A stretch of DNA of 64,000 nucleotides from Opitutaceae bacterium (GTDB lineage Bacteria > Verrucomicrobiota > Verrucomicrobiia > Opitutales > Opitutaceae), in the NCBI GenBank assembly GCA_015075305.1, contig JABTUS010000008.1:186001-250000 (forward strand). Direction: 5' to 3'. The notes below the pieces were generated by a model. It saw only the letters and a list, made by a program, of their open reading frames with translations, searched no databases and was not told where the DNA came from. Below, one piece after another: positions 53,545 through 64,000 of the stretch; position 1 is the first letter of the stretch; each line of letters begins with the position of its first letter. A program made the translations under genes and the position numbers.

Positions 53545-54702
53545 ATGCATGAGGTGGGCATGTCGACTTCGGAACCTCCCTCACATTTTCAATCCCTCCT
53601 CATTCTGAACGCGCTTTCAGAGGTGGGGCCGGTGACGACCAATCGGTTGCTGGCCGAGTTTGGCGGGGATGCCTGCCAGATTCTTTCAGCGGGATTGGAA
53701 CGCCTGATGAGCGTTCGCGGGGTTGGCGACATCAAGGCCCGTTCCGTTGCAGGGTGGCGGGAGGCGTTTGACCTCGAAAAGGAGGAATCGCGGATGGCGG
53801 CGGCCGGGGTCGGATTCCTCACGGCTTCGCATGCCGGCTATCCGCCGCTCTTGAAGGAGATTCACGACCCGCCCATCGGACTCTATCACAAAGGCACCTA
53901 CGCGCCGGACAGGCCATGCGTTGCGATTGTGGGCTCCAGGCGCACGACGCTGTACGGCCAGACTGTAGCTGCAAAGCTCGGAGCGGACCTGGCCGGCGCG
54001 GGATTCTGCGTTGTCAGCGGGCTTGCCCGCGGCATTGACACCGCCGCGCACGAGGGGGCGCTTTCGGCCGGGGGAAAAACGGTGGCGGTGCTGGGTCATG
54101 GCATCGACAGCGTCTACCCCCCCGAGAACCTCCCGCTGTTTCGACGCATCGCCCAGGATGGCGCGCTTCTCACGGAGTTTCCCTTTGCGCGCCGGGCGGA
54201 TCGTCAGACATTCGCCATGCGAAATCGCATCGTTTCAGGGATGAGCGTGGCATTGATCGTTGTTGAGAGCGACATCGACGGCGGATCCATGATCACTGCG
54301 AAGTTTGCGGGCGATCAAGGCCGTCTGGTGTTCGCCGTGCCGGGACGAATCGATCAGGCGTCCAGCGCGGGCTGTCATCAATTGATCCGCGATGGCGCCG
54401 CGCTCCTGACCAGCGTTGATGATCTGCTCTCGGAGTTGAGTTATCTCGACGGGCTCAGACCGACTGCAATCATGCCCAATGCGAGTCGCCATGAGTGTCT
54501 GGCACCTCCACAGGATCTTTCCCGGGAAGAACACCTGCTGCTCTCCTGCTTCAAGGGCGGATCGATTCTATCGATCGATGCCCTTTGCTCCCTGTCAGGA
54601 CTGCCGCTGCCGGTAGTTTCTGTCGGCTTGATGCGCCTGGAGCTCAAACGGATGGTGGCAAAACGTGTTGATGGAGCCTTCGAGGCAAGAACCACGCCTT
54701 GA
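53545..54702 (+). CDS. dprA: DNA-processing protein DprA
   Basis: The 385-residue protein has an N-terminal helix-hairpin-like segment (VGPVTTNRLLAEFG), the Rossmann-like DprA core with VAIVGSRRTTLYG, VVSGLARGIDTAAHEGAL, VAVLGHGIDSVYPPEN, MRNRIVSGMS and VFAVPGRID, and a C-terminal winged-helix (LSREEHLLLSCFKGGSILSI). It loads RecA on incoming single-stranded DNA in natural transformation. GGGGAGGGGG at 53531-53540 sets the start at 53545. The gene is complete. Confidence 0.93.
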   Translation: MHEVGMSTSEPPSHFQSLLILNALSEVGPVTTNRLLAEFGGDACQILSAGLERLMSVRGVGDIKARSVAGWREAFDLEKEESRMAAAGVGFLTASHAGYPPLLKEIHDPPIGLYHKGTYAPDRPCVAIVGSRRTTLYGQTVAAKLGADLAGAGFCVVSGLARGIDTAAHEGALSAGGKTVAVLGHGIDSVYPPENLPLFRRIAQDGALLTEFPFARRADRQTFAMRNRIVSGMSVALIVVESDIDGGSMITAKFAGDQGRLVFAVPGRIDQASSAGCHQLIRDGAALLTSVDDLLSELSYLDGLRPTAIMPNASRHECLAPPQDLSREEHLLLSCFKGGSILSIDALCSLSGLPLPVVSVGLMRLELKRMVAKRVDGAFEARTTP

Positions 54703-54771
54703 GCAGGGCCGGTGGTGCCGGACTCAAAATGAGATCTGGCACCCGCTGAAGAAGCGAATCAGTCTTCAAGG

Positions 54772-56877
54772 ATGCCCCCCAATCAATTCGCCCTGCTTGC
54801 GCTGACCCTGGCGGTGACGTCCGCCGCAACGCCCTTGAACGCGGCCCGGCGTGCCATCACGCACGAGGACGTCTGGTTGATGAAGCGGGTTGGGAGTCCC
54901 GTGCTCAGTCCGGATGGCCGGTGGGTGGTCTTTCAGATGGTGGAGCCCGCCTATGACTCCAAGGACCAGACGAGCGATCTCTGGATTGTGCCCTCGGACG
55001 GCTCGCAGGAGCCGCGCCCCTTGACCCGGACAAAGGGCGGCGAATCCGGCGCCAGTTGGAGTCCCGACGGCCGGCGGCTGGCGTTCTCAGCGAAGCGCGA
55101 CGCGGATGAGGCGCAGCAGATTTATGTTCTCGATCTTTCCGGAGGAGAGGCTGAACGGGTGACCTCGCTCTCGACGGGTGCCCGGATGCCACGCTGGAGT
55201 CCGGATGGTTCAAGGCTGCTGTTCACGAGCGAGGTTTATCCGGGGACCATCGATGATGCTGCAAATCAGAAGGAGGCGAAGCGGGAGAAGGCGCGGAAAT
55301 GGAACGCCCATGTTTACGAAGGCTTTCCGATTCGGTACTGGGACAAGTGGCTCGACCGGAAGCAGGCGCATCTTTTTGTGCAGGCGGCAAAGGCCGGTGC
55401 GGTTCCCCGGGACCTGCTTGCAGGCACACAATTGGTGGCGGAGGCTGGGTTTGCCGGCAGGGAGACTGAATCGGGCGAGGAGATCGCCGCGGTCTGGACA
55501 CCGGACGGCAGGCAGATCGTTTTTGCCGCGAGAACGGATCGGGACAAGGCGGCCTATCAGACGGTGCCAACGCATTTGTTCGCTGTCGACGCCGATGGCG
55601 GGGAACCGCGGAAGCTGACACCCGGCGCCGACAGCTACGGCACGCCTTCCTTCCGGCCGGATGGGCGCGCGATGCTGGCGGAGTTCACTCCCGGTGGTGA
55701 TGGGCGCGTTTATCACCACAGTCGCATTGCGAGCTTTCCCTGGCCCTTCGATGCGTCGCAGCGCAAGGTGCTCACTGCGGCTTTGGACTTGTCCGTTGGC
55801 GGATTTTCGACGAGCGCGGACAGCCGCGCGATTTATTTCACGGCTGAGGACGCGGAGCAGATCAAGCTGTATTCAGTCGGTGCAGCCGGCGGCAAAGTTT
55901 CCCCCATTGAAATCGAGGGGACGGGGGTGTTTTCAGGGATTGCGATCAGGCGCGGTGTCATCGTAGCGAATCGGGAAAGCGCCCTTGCGCCGGCCGAGGT
56001 CGGCGTCATTGATCCGGGGAGAAGAACCTGGACGCCACTGACGCGATTCAACGATTCGAGGCTGGCGCAACTCGACCTTTCGGCGCTGGAGTCGTTTCGA
56101 TTCAAGAGTTCGAAGGGGCGCGAAATTCACAGCATGATTGTCAAACCGGCAGCCTTTGATCCGGGGAGGAAATATCCGCTGTTTGTGCTGCTTCACGGGG
56201 GGCCGGCACCGCAGTTCAAGGATGCCTGGGGAACACGGTGGAACTATCACCTTCTGGCTGCGCCGGGGTATGTCCTGCTGCTTACCAACTATTCCGGATC
56301 GCGCGGGTATTCGGAGGCCTTCGGCCAGGCCATTCAAGGGGATCCGCTGCGTGGGCCCGCCGATGAAATCAATCAGGCCGCGGACGAGGCCATTCGACGA
56401 TATGCCTTCATCGATGGTTCGCGGCAGGTGGCCGGTGGCGCCAGTTATGGCGGGCATCTCGCTCACTGGCTTCAGGCGACAACGACCCGGTACAAGGCGC
56501 TGGTTGCGCACGCGGGACTCGCGAATCTTGAGAGCCAGTGGGCGACGAGCGACGGCATCTTTCACCGGGAGGTTGCGATGGGCGGCCCGGTTTGGGAGCA
56601 GGGGAGCGTCTGGCGCGAGCAGAACCCGGTGCGCCTGGCGGGGAATCATGACAAGGGCGCCGGCTGGGTGACTCCCATGCTGCTGAGCGTCGGCGAGCGC
56701 GACTATCGCGTGCCGTTCAACAACACGATCGAGTCATGGAGTTTTCACCAGCGACTGCGAATACCGAGCAAGCTGATCGTTTTTCCGGAGGAGAATCACT
56801 GGATTCTCCGTGGCGAGAACAGTCGCTACTGGTATTCAGAGGTTCATGCGTGGCTTGCCAGGTGGCTCGGGCAATAG
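54772..56877 (+). CDS. Exported S9-family prolyl oligopeptidase/acylaminoacyl-peptidase-like
   Basis: The 701-residue protein has a signal peptide (FALLALTLAVTSAATPLNAA), an N-terminal WD40-like propeller (LSPDGRWVVFQMVEPA, WSPDGRRLAFSA, WTPDGRQIVFAA) and a C-terminal alpha/beta-hydrolase. The catalytic triad is visible as GGASYGGH (Ser), GERDYRVPF (Asp) and PEENHW (His). The nucleophile elbow has GASYGG rather than the usual GGSYGG. It should hydrolyse short peptides in the periplasm. It starts 70 bases after dprA without obvious linkage. Confidence 0.9.
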   Translation: MPPNQFALLALTLAVTSAATPLNAARRAITHEDVWLMKRVGSPVLSPDGRWVVFQMVEPAYDSKDQTSDLWIVPSDGSQEPRPLTRTKGGESGASWSPDGRRLAFSAKRDADEAQQIYVLDLSGGEAERVTSLSTGARMPRWSPDGSRLLFTSEVYPGTIDDAANQKEAKREKARKWNAHVYEGFPIRYWDKWLDRKQAHLFVQAAKAGAVPRDLLAGTQLVAEAGFAGRETESGEEIAAVWTPDGRQIVFAARTDRDKAAYQTVPTHLFAVDADGGEPRKLTPGADSYGTPSFRPDGRAMLAEFTPGGDGRVYHHSRIASFPWPFDASQRKVLTAALDLSVGGFSTSADSRAIYFTAEDAEQIKLYSVGAAGGKVSPIEIEGTGVFSGIAIRRGVIVANRESALAPAEVGVIDPGRRTWTPLTRFNDSRLAQLDLSALESFRFKSSKGREIHSMIVKPAAFDPGRKYPLFVLLHGGPAPQFKDAWGTRWNYHLLAAPGYVLLLTNYSGSRGYSEAFGQAIQGDPLRGPADEINQAADEAIRRYAFIDGSRQVAGGASYGGHLAHWLQATTTRYKALVAHAGLANLESQWATSDGIFHREVAMGGPVWEQGSVWREQNPVRLAGNHDKGAGWVTPMLLSVGERDYRVPFNNTIESWSFHQRLRIPSKLIVFPEENHWILRGENSRYWYSEVHAWLARWLGQ

Positions 56878-56926
56878 CCTCGATTCGCCCGGGCTCAACA
56901 ATTACGGGCGGCGCCGCGCACGGCTT

Positions 56927-57517
56927 TCAGAATCCGCGCTTCTGGAGCTGCACGCTGAGTTCCTGCATGAACGCCTGGGCTTCCTCGGGTTTGGGACGAT
57001 AGCCGGGCTTGCTGACCTCCGTGAATCCCGGGCGTCCATAGTTGTCGACAATCCATTTTGCGGTGACTCCGTCGCTGAAAGTCACCGAGCCGCTGGCCAG
57101 TGCACCGGGGTTCAGGGTGACCTTGTCCACGTCAACGATCACGCCGCTTGCGCCGTCTGATGGCGGAGCATCGGCTTCGTCCATGGTGTCGCCCTCGGCA
57201 TCCTCCATCGCATCCGCACCGGCCGAAGGCTCATCCATGACAGTCTGGTCGTCATCGCCGCCCGCCGGATTTGCCGCCGGGCGTGACCTTGTCTTTTCCG
57301 CGTTCGAAGGGGGCGGGACCTTGGAAACATCCGTGGATTCCGCCTTCGACGGCGGGTCCTTGAGATTCAGGTTCAGGTCGTCCACCAGAAAACGCACATC
57401 CATGTAGGTCATTGTGACCGAGAACTGCTCGCGGAGCTTTTTTTGGACGGCAGACAGGTTGTCACCTGCGGCAATCCAGGTGGCGACCGTTTCCTTTTGT
57501 TCAGGCGTAAGCGTCAT
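56927..57517 (-). CDS. Hypothetical protein with acidic linker
   Basis: The 196-residue soluble protein has an N-terminal helical region (MTLTPEQKETVATWIAAGDN, then LSAVQKKLREQFSVTMTYMD) that looks like a small DNA- or protein-binding domain, a disordered acidic linker (residues 60-125), and a C-terminal part ending KPGYRPKPEEAQAFMQELSV that looks structured. I do not recognise a named family. The gap to dnaA is about 160 bases. A conserved lineage-specific gene is likely, since the frame is long, intact and has a consistent codon pattern. Confidence 0.7.
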   Translation of the reverse strand: MTLTPEQKETVATWIAAGDNLSAVQKKLREQFSVTMTYMDVRFLVDDLNLNLKDPPSKAESTDVSKVPPPSNAEKTRSRPAANPAGGDDDQTVMDEPSAGADAMEDAEGDTMDEADAPPSDGASGVIVDVDKVTLNPGALASGSVTFSDGVTAKWIVDNYGRPGFTEVSKPGYRPKPEEAQAFMQELSVQLQKRGF

Positions 57518-57678
57518 GATGGGATGATTGGGAGGGAGAGTGCTTGTGAAGGATGTGAGTTGACGGCAGCACGCGATTCACGCGCCCATGCGTTTTGAAC
57601 GTGCGGCAGACAGGCTATACACGCGGTCTGCGATTCCACAAGCCGTGAAAGGCAGGGGGAGAGGGACTGCAGCCGCGG

Positions 57679-59076
57679 TCAGCGGGAGAGCTGGGCCTTG
57701 AGGAACTCCACGCTGCCGCGCACGGAGGAGTCCTGCTCCATCATGATGTCCACGGCCTTGCAGGCGTGGATGACGGTGCCGTGATCTCGACCCCCGAAGG
57801 CGTCGCCGATTTCCTGCAGGGAAAGCTTGGTGAGCGTGCGTGCAAGGTACATGGCGATCTGGCGGGGAATCGCGATGTTGTTGGGCCGGCGTTTGCTCGT
57901 CATGTCGCCCATTCGAAGCTGATAGTGTTCCGTGACCTTCTTCTGGATCACCTCCACCGTGAGCTGGTGCTGGGCCTGCTCCATGAGCACGTCCTTCAGC
58001 AGTTCCTCCGTCGTGGCGAGCGTTATGGGGCGCCCCGTGAGCCCGGAATAGCTGGCGACCTTGATCAAGGCTCCCTCAAGGCGGCGGATGTTCCTTGAAA
58101 TGTGCTGCGCGATGAAACTGAGCACTTCCGCGGGAGCGTCGAAGCGCAGTGCCGCGGCCTTGGTGCGAAGGATGGCGAACCGGGTTTCGTAGTCGGGAGC
58201 CTGGATGTCCGCGGGAAGGCCCCATTCAAATCGCGACACCAGCCGGGCTTCGAGCTTGGCGATTTCCGAAGCCCGCCGGTCGCTGGAAAGGACGATCTGC
58301 TTTCCCGATTCGAAGAGCTCGTTGAATGTGTGGAAAAACTCCTCCTGTATGCGCTCCTTTTCCGCGAGGAACTGGACATCATCGATCAGGAGGATGTCCA
58401 CGCTGCGATAGCGCTGACGGAACCTGGTCAGGGCGTTTTCCTGAAGGCCCTGGATGAATTCGTTGGTGAACTTTTCGGTTGAGAGATAGGCGACCCGGGC
58501 TTCGGGATTGTTCTTCAGGATCGTATGCCCGATGGCGTGCATCAGGTGGGTCTTGCCGAGACCCGTGTCGCCGTAGAGAAACAGCGGGTTGTAGGCCTGC
58601 GCAGGTGCCTGGGCCACGGCGAGCGACGCCGCGTGGGCCATCTGGTTGTTGTTTCCGACGACAAACGTCTCAAAGGTGTTTCGCTGATTGAGGGTGCCGC
58701 AGGAGGATCCGTGGTTGTTTCGTTCGTCGAAACGAGGCGACCGGCGGTGGCCGTGGTTTCGCGCCTTGGGTGCGGGTTGTGCGTCCCCCAGACCGGCGGA
58801 ATGTGGAAGCGTCGGGGCACCCTCGGATTTCCTCAATCTCACCGTGATCATCCGGCCCGCTGTCAGGCGCAGGCGTTGAGTGATGAGGTCCAGGTAATTG
58901 TCCTGGATCCAAAAGGCCGCAAAATCCGTTGGGACGCCAAGAGTCAGTGAATCATCGCTGGATTCAATGCAGCTTATTGGCTCGAACCACAGCTTGTAGA
59001 CGTCTTCCGGAAAAAGCCCGCGAATGTCATTCTTGGCGGATTCCCAAAGGGAGGGAGACGTTGAAACTGAGGACAT
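57679..59076 (-). CDS. dnaA: Chromosomal replication initiator DnaA
   Basis: The 465-residue protein has an N-terminal domain I (WESAKNDIRGLFPEDVYKLW), a variable linker, the AAA+ domain III with Walker A GDTGLGKTH and Walker B LLIDDVQFL, and the C-terminal DNA-binding domain IV with DHGTVIHACKAV (the DnaA signature). It opens the replication origin by binding DnaA boxes. No dnaN or other origin genes are adjacent; ispG lies upstream on the same strand. Box-like sites occur in its upstream region. Confidence 0.95.
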   Translation of the reverse strand: MSSVSTSPSLWESAKNDIRGLFPEDVYKLWFEPISCIESSDDSLTLGVPTDFAAFWIQDNYLDLITQRLRLTAGRMITVRLRKSEGAPTLPHSAGLGDAQPAPKARNHGHRRSPRFDERNNHGSSCGTLNQRNTFETFVVGNNNQMAHAASLAVAQAPAQAYNPLFLYGDTGLGKTHLMHAIGHTILKNNPEARVAYLSTEKFTNEFIQGLQENALTRFRQRYRSVDILLIDDVQFLAEKERIQEEFFHTFNELFESGKQIVLSSDRRASEIAKLEARLVSRFEWGLPADIQAPDYETRFAILRTKAAALRFDAPAEVLSFIAQHISRNIRRLEGALIKVASYSGLTGRPITLATTEELLKDVLMEQAQHQLTVEVIQKKVTEHYQLRMGDMTSKRRPNNIAIPRQIAMYLARTLTKLSLQEIGDAFGGRDHGTVIHACKAVDIMMEQDSSVRGSVEFLKAQLSR

Positions 59077-59096
59077 GGAAGAGTCAGGAGGGGAGA

Positions 59097-59393
59097 TTAT
59101 TCACACCCTTTGGTAATCGGGCGCTTGAGAGAGGGAGAAGAGAGGGAAACGTTGAGTCGGGCGATAACAATTCGCGTGCGGCCGGGTGCAGCGGCCCGTC
59201 AATCAGGATGGTGTAAATTAATGGTATGCAGATCGTTGAAATGTCATGTGCCGAGGATCATTGAAAGGATGTCGATGTGATCGTTGCGAGCCATGCGGGT
59301 GGAAGCAAAAGGGAAGTTCGCTATAACGTTGAACAAAAAGAGCCTTTCAAGAGCAACTTTCTCCCAAGTTATTCACCAGAAAAATGCGGATAA
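59097..59393. promoter_or_regulatory. Cluster of DnaA-box-like sites upstream of dnaA (possible origin or autoregulatory region)
   Basis: Three near-matches to TTATCCACA are seen: TTATTCACA at 59097-59105, TTATTCACC at 59369-59377, and TTATCCGCA on the minus strand at 59385-59393. They lie in the 447-base non-coding gap between dnaA and ispG, which is less GC-rich than its flanks. Three one- or two-mismatch sites could arise by chance, so this is a candidate only. Confidence 0.4.
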
Positions 59394-59523
59394 GTTTTCC
59401 GGTTTTTTTTGGTTGCCAAGAAATCGCCCGCTGCCCCGCCCGTCGAAGGCTGTCCGCCCCACGTAGTCGAAATCCTGCTACACGGGCCTGTTTCCCCTCC
59501 AGGACGATGAAGTTGCGCCGTTG

Positions 59524-61626
<2,103 letters not shown>

Positions 61627-61673
61627 GCCGGCACTTTCCACGCTGGGCCCGGAAATGTCCAACGACGATTGCG

Positions 61674-63116
61674 TCACCTGTCCGGCGCAGGCGATGGAGC
61701 CGGTGAGGGGCTTGCCGCGGGCGGGGCCGCGGGATGGGCATCGCGCGCCCAGCGGCGAACGTCAAAGAAGCTGACGTAGATGATCATGCTGAACAGCAGC
61801 ACGACAAAGACGCTCTGCGTGGTTGCGATGAAGTTTGCGGGAAGGGAGCGTCCGCGAAGCTTCGCGATGGTCGCAAAAAGCATGTGCCCGCCGTCGAGAA
61901 CGGGAATCGGCAGGAGGTTGAACACCGCCAGGTTGATGTTCACGAGGATCGTGAACCAAAGGACCAGCCGGATGTCCGCCTGCGCGGCCATGTGGAAGAC
62001 GCGGATTATTCCGACGGGGCCGCTCAGCTTTGAGATCCCGATGTCGCTGCGGGGATTCACGAGGCTTGCGAGCGTCTGCCAGGTCTTGTCCAGGTGGGAG
62101 GCGAACTGCTTGAAGGGCGTTTCGTACACAAGCCTGCTTTCGAAGGCAAAAGTGAGGCCGATGTCAGCCGGGTCCTTCGCCTTTTCCGCGCCCCGGGCCG
62201 GCAGCGTGAGGGCGAGCGGCTGTCCGTCCCGCAGAATGCTGACCGCCACCGTCCGGTCCCTGTGGCTGCCGAGGTACTCCCCGTAGGCCTGAAGACTCAG
62301 GGTGGGAGTTGTATCCAGGGAAAGGATACGATCCTTCGGGCGCAGGCCGATGCGCGAGGCTTCGGAGCCGGCGTCCACCGAATGTACGACGAGGTCGTAG
62401 GCGGGGGCGATGCCGACCTTTCTCATCTTTTCGTCGCCGGCGAGCAGGGGATAGACCGTGAGATCGAGGAGTTTCCCATTGCGTTCGACGGTGAAGACGG
62501 CCTTGCGCCGCCCATCGGCCGCACGCTGCGTTCCGGTCACGAGCGTTTGCAGGAGGTCCTGCCAGTCCTCGAGCCTGCGACCGTCGATGGCCCTGACGAC
62601 ATCGCCCACCTGAAGGCCGGCCTCCCGCGCCGGGCTGGTGACGGGCGTGTGGTCGGGCAGTTCAATCTGTGCCGCGACATAGCCGATCCGGGTGGTCGCC
62701 TGATCGCTGCTCACCGGCTGTCCGATCATCCAGAGGATGATGGCAAGGCAGAAGGCAAAGAGGATGTTGAAGAACGCCCCGGCTGCGGCGACGATCATCT
62801 TGTCCGCGTAGCCGGCGGGTGGCAGCGCGTCCGCCCCGGGTGAGGCAGCTCCCTCGAGGCCCTTGAGGTCAGCCAGTTGTGGAAGAGCCACGTATCCTCC
62901 CAGCGGGAGCCAGGAGACGCGGTAATCGACGCCATCCCTGCCTTTCCAGCCAAACATTTTCGGGCCGAAGCCGATGGAGAACCGCTCGATGTGCATGCCC
63001 CTGCGGCGCGCGGCGAGGAAATGCCCCAGCTCATGGACGAAGATGGATCCGCCGAAGAAAAGAACGATCAGAAAAACCGCCCAAAGGTTGGAAAGGAGGA
63101 TGGTGAGGAGGTCCAT
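61674..63116 (-). CDS. rseP: Site-2 protease RseP (M50 family)
   Basis: The 480-residue membrane metalloprotease has the zinc motif HELGH at about residues 29-33 in the first transmembrane helix, two PDZ-type regions (GDVVRAIDGRRLEDWQDLLQ and LRPKDRILSLDTTPTLSLQA), and the third zinc ligand in NLLPIPVLDGGHM near residue 405. It cleaves anti-sigma factors or signal peptide remnants in the membrane. It lies between dxr and ispG, a gene order seen in many bacteria. The C-terminal 20 residues are Pro/Ala rich. Confidence 0.92.
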   Translation of the reverse strand: MDLLTILLSNLWAVFLIVLFFGGSIFVHELGHFLAARRRGMHIERFSIGFGPKMFGWKGRDGVDYRVSWLPLGGYVALPQLADLKGLEGAASPGADALPPAGYADKMIVAAAGAFFNILFAFCLAIILWMIGQPVSSDQATTRIGYVAAQIELPDHTPVTSPAREAGLQVGDVVRAIDGRRLEDWQDLLQTLVTGTQRAADGRRKAVFTVERNGKLLDLTVYPLLAGDEKMRKVGIAPAYDLVVHSVDAGSEASRIGLRPKDRILSLDTTPTLSLQAYGEYLGSHRDRTVAVSILRDGQPLALTLPARGAEKAKDPADIGLTFAFESRLVYETPFKQFASHLDKTWQTLASLVNPRSDIGISKLSGPVGIIRVFHMAAQADIRLVLWFTILVNINLAVFNLLPIPVLDGGHMLFATIAKLRGRSLPANFIATTQSVFVVLLFSMIIYVSFFDVRRWARDAHPAAPPAASPSPAPSPAPDR

Positions 63117-63161
63117 TTATGGTGTTTGGAGGGAATTTGGATTTCGATCGATCTTATGGAT

Positions 63162-64000
63162 TCAGGTTCCAGAAGGGTGAATGAGCCGGGGCCCGGCGGC
63201 GTCTTGACAGCGATCCGTCGCGACCCGGCGGGCCACGGCATCGACAGCGAGAACGGACGACAGATCCGACGGTTCGAAGGAACTCACGGTCTGGAGAGTA
63301 TGATCGACAACCTCGGAAATCGCAAGAAAGCCGAGTTTGCGCGCCAGGAACGCCTCGACGGCGACTTCGTTGGCCGCATTGAAGATCGCCGGCGCGACCC
63401 CTCCGGCAGCCATCGTCTGGCGTGCGAGGCGATAGAGGGGGAAGCGGGTTTCATCGACGGGTTTGAAATCCAGCGAGAGGCATTGCTGCAGATCAAGCGG
63501 ACGGTCGACGCCCGCCTCCGTAAGATCGGGGAGCAGCGCGCGCTGAATCGGGAAGGTCATCGATGGCGGGCTGAGCTGCGCGAGCATGACTCCGTCGACG
63601 AATTCAACCAGGCAGTGCACGATGCTCTGGTCATGAATGACGGCCGAACACTGCTGCGGCTTCAAATCAAAGAGCCACTGGGCCTCGATCAGTTCGAGCC
63701 CCTTGTTTGCGAGTGTGGCTGAATCGACGGTGATCTTGGGCCCCATTGACCAGTTCGGATGCTTGAGCGCGTCCTCCCGGGTGACCCGTGCCAGATTTTC
63801 CAGCGGGAGATTGCGAAAGGCGCCGCCGCTGGCCGTCAGAATGACCCGGGCGACCGCCGACCTGCCGTGTCCGGCCAGGCACTGGGCGACCGCAGCATGT
63901 TCACTGTCAACCGGGAGCAGCCGCGCGCCGGATTTCCGGGCGGCGTCCATCACAAACCGTCCGGCAAGAACCAGAATTTCCTTTGAAGCGAGTGCGAGGT
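63162..64000 (-). CDS. dxr: 1-Deoxy-D-xylulose 5-phosphate reductoisomerase (C-terminal part)
   Basis: The frame reads in from the right edge with LALASKEILVLAGRFVMDAA, so the N-terminal NADPH-binding domain is outside the window. Visible features are VDSEHAAVAQCLAG (metal-binding Asp and Glu), LTASGGAFRNLP, HPNWSMGPKITVDSATLANK with GLELIEA, HDQSIVHCLVEFVDG, and AANEVAVEAFL. This is the catalytic and C-terminal helical domain of Dxr, the first committed enzyme of the MEP pathway. About 280 residues are seen. It is 45 bases before rseP and probably co-transcribed. Confidence 0.95.
   Translation of the reverse strand, partial: LALASKEILVLAGRFVMDAARKSGARLLPVDSEHAAVAQCLAGHGRSAVARVILTASGGAFRNLPLENLARVTREDALKHPNWSMGPKITVDSATLANKGLELIEAQWLFDLKPQQCSAVIHDQSIVHCLVEFVDGVMLAQLSPPSMTFPIQRALLPDLTEAGVDRPLDLQQCLSLDFKPVDETRFPLYRLARQTMAAGGVAPAIFNAANEVAVEAFLARKLGFLAISEVVDHTLQTVSSFEPSDLSSVLAVDAVARRVATDRCQDAAGPRLIHPSGT

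Overview
The window looks like a chromosomal segment of a GC-rich verrucomicrobium, most likely of the Opitutaceae type. I infer this from family content (DUF2911, DUF5069, the long insert-containing IspG, TonB receptors with carboxypeptidase-like N-terminal domains, a secreted NLSTRA-type repeat protein, many Tat/Sec-exported catabolic enzymes), not from a marker-gene comparison. No rRNA, tRNA or CRISPR array was recognised.

Layout. 1-12.4 kb: metabolic and housekeeping genes: class III aminotransferase, rsgA, an exported amidohydrolase, an esterase/SMP-30 fusion, galK, an HDOD protein, a ThuA-like protein, a DUF2911 protein, and a Tat-exported Gfo/Idh/MocA oxidoreductase with a clear intrinsic terminator. 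12.7-24.2 kb: an intact but catalytically dead IS481-type transposase homologue, then an AT-rich leader with a perfect palindrome, then seven same-strand genes (TonB receptor, metallophosphatase, LldP-type permease, GntP-type permease, PAP2 phosphatase, glycerate kinase, 2-hydroxyacid dehydrogenase). Together these look like a route for taking up small (perhaps phosphorylated) hydroxyacids and feeding them through glycerate.

24.2-27.6 kb: a graveyard of mobile and polymorphic-toxin DNA. It holds a 32-bp tandem repeat, an orphan Rhs-type toxin tip overlapping a lipoprotein gene (candidate immunity), the 3' end of a group II intron cut off by a decayed IS481 copy, a large hairpin, a solo copy of a repeat end, an Rhs core remnant, and a palindrome-rich repeat. 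27.6-35.1 kb: sulfite dehydrogenase genes (sorAB), a DUF5069 protein, rnr and an M16 protease, all on the minus strand.

35.3-45.3 kb: an ECF sigma factor, FecR anti-sigma factor and transducing TonB receptor, followed by a GH32 fructan hydrolase, a sialidase-fold/SGNH two-domain enzyme and a sugar-porter MFS permease. This reads as a self-regulated fructan (levan/inulin/sucrose) utilisation locus. 45.5-47.6 kb: a CrtI-like FAD oxidoreductase and a cytochrome b562-like protein.

48.6-52.4 kb: a 112-bp MITE-like element with 28-bp inverted ends, split by two tandem, slightly diverged IS4-family copies that share one 11-bp target duplication; the repeat also supplies the stop codon of the neighbouring ceramidase-like gene. 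53.5-64 kb: dprA, an S9 peptidase, a hypothetical protein, dnaA with possible DnaA boxes upstream, and the minus-strand set dxr-rseP-ispG of isoprenoid synthesis and membrane proteolysis, running off the right edge.
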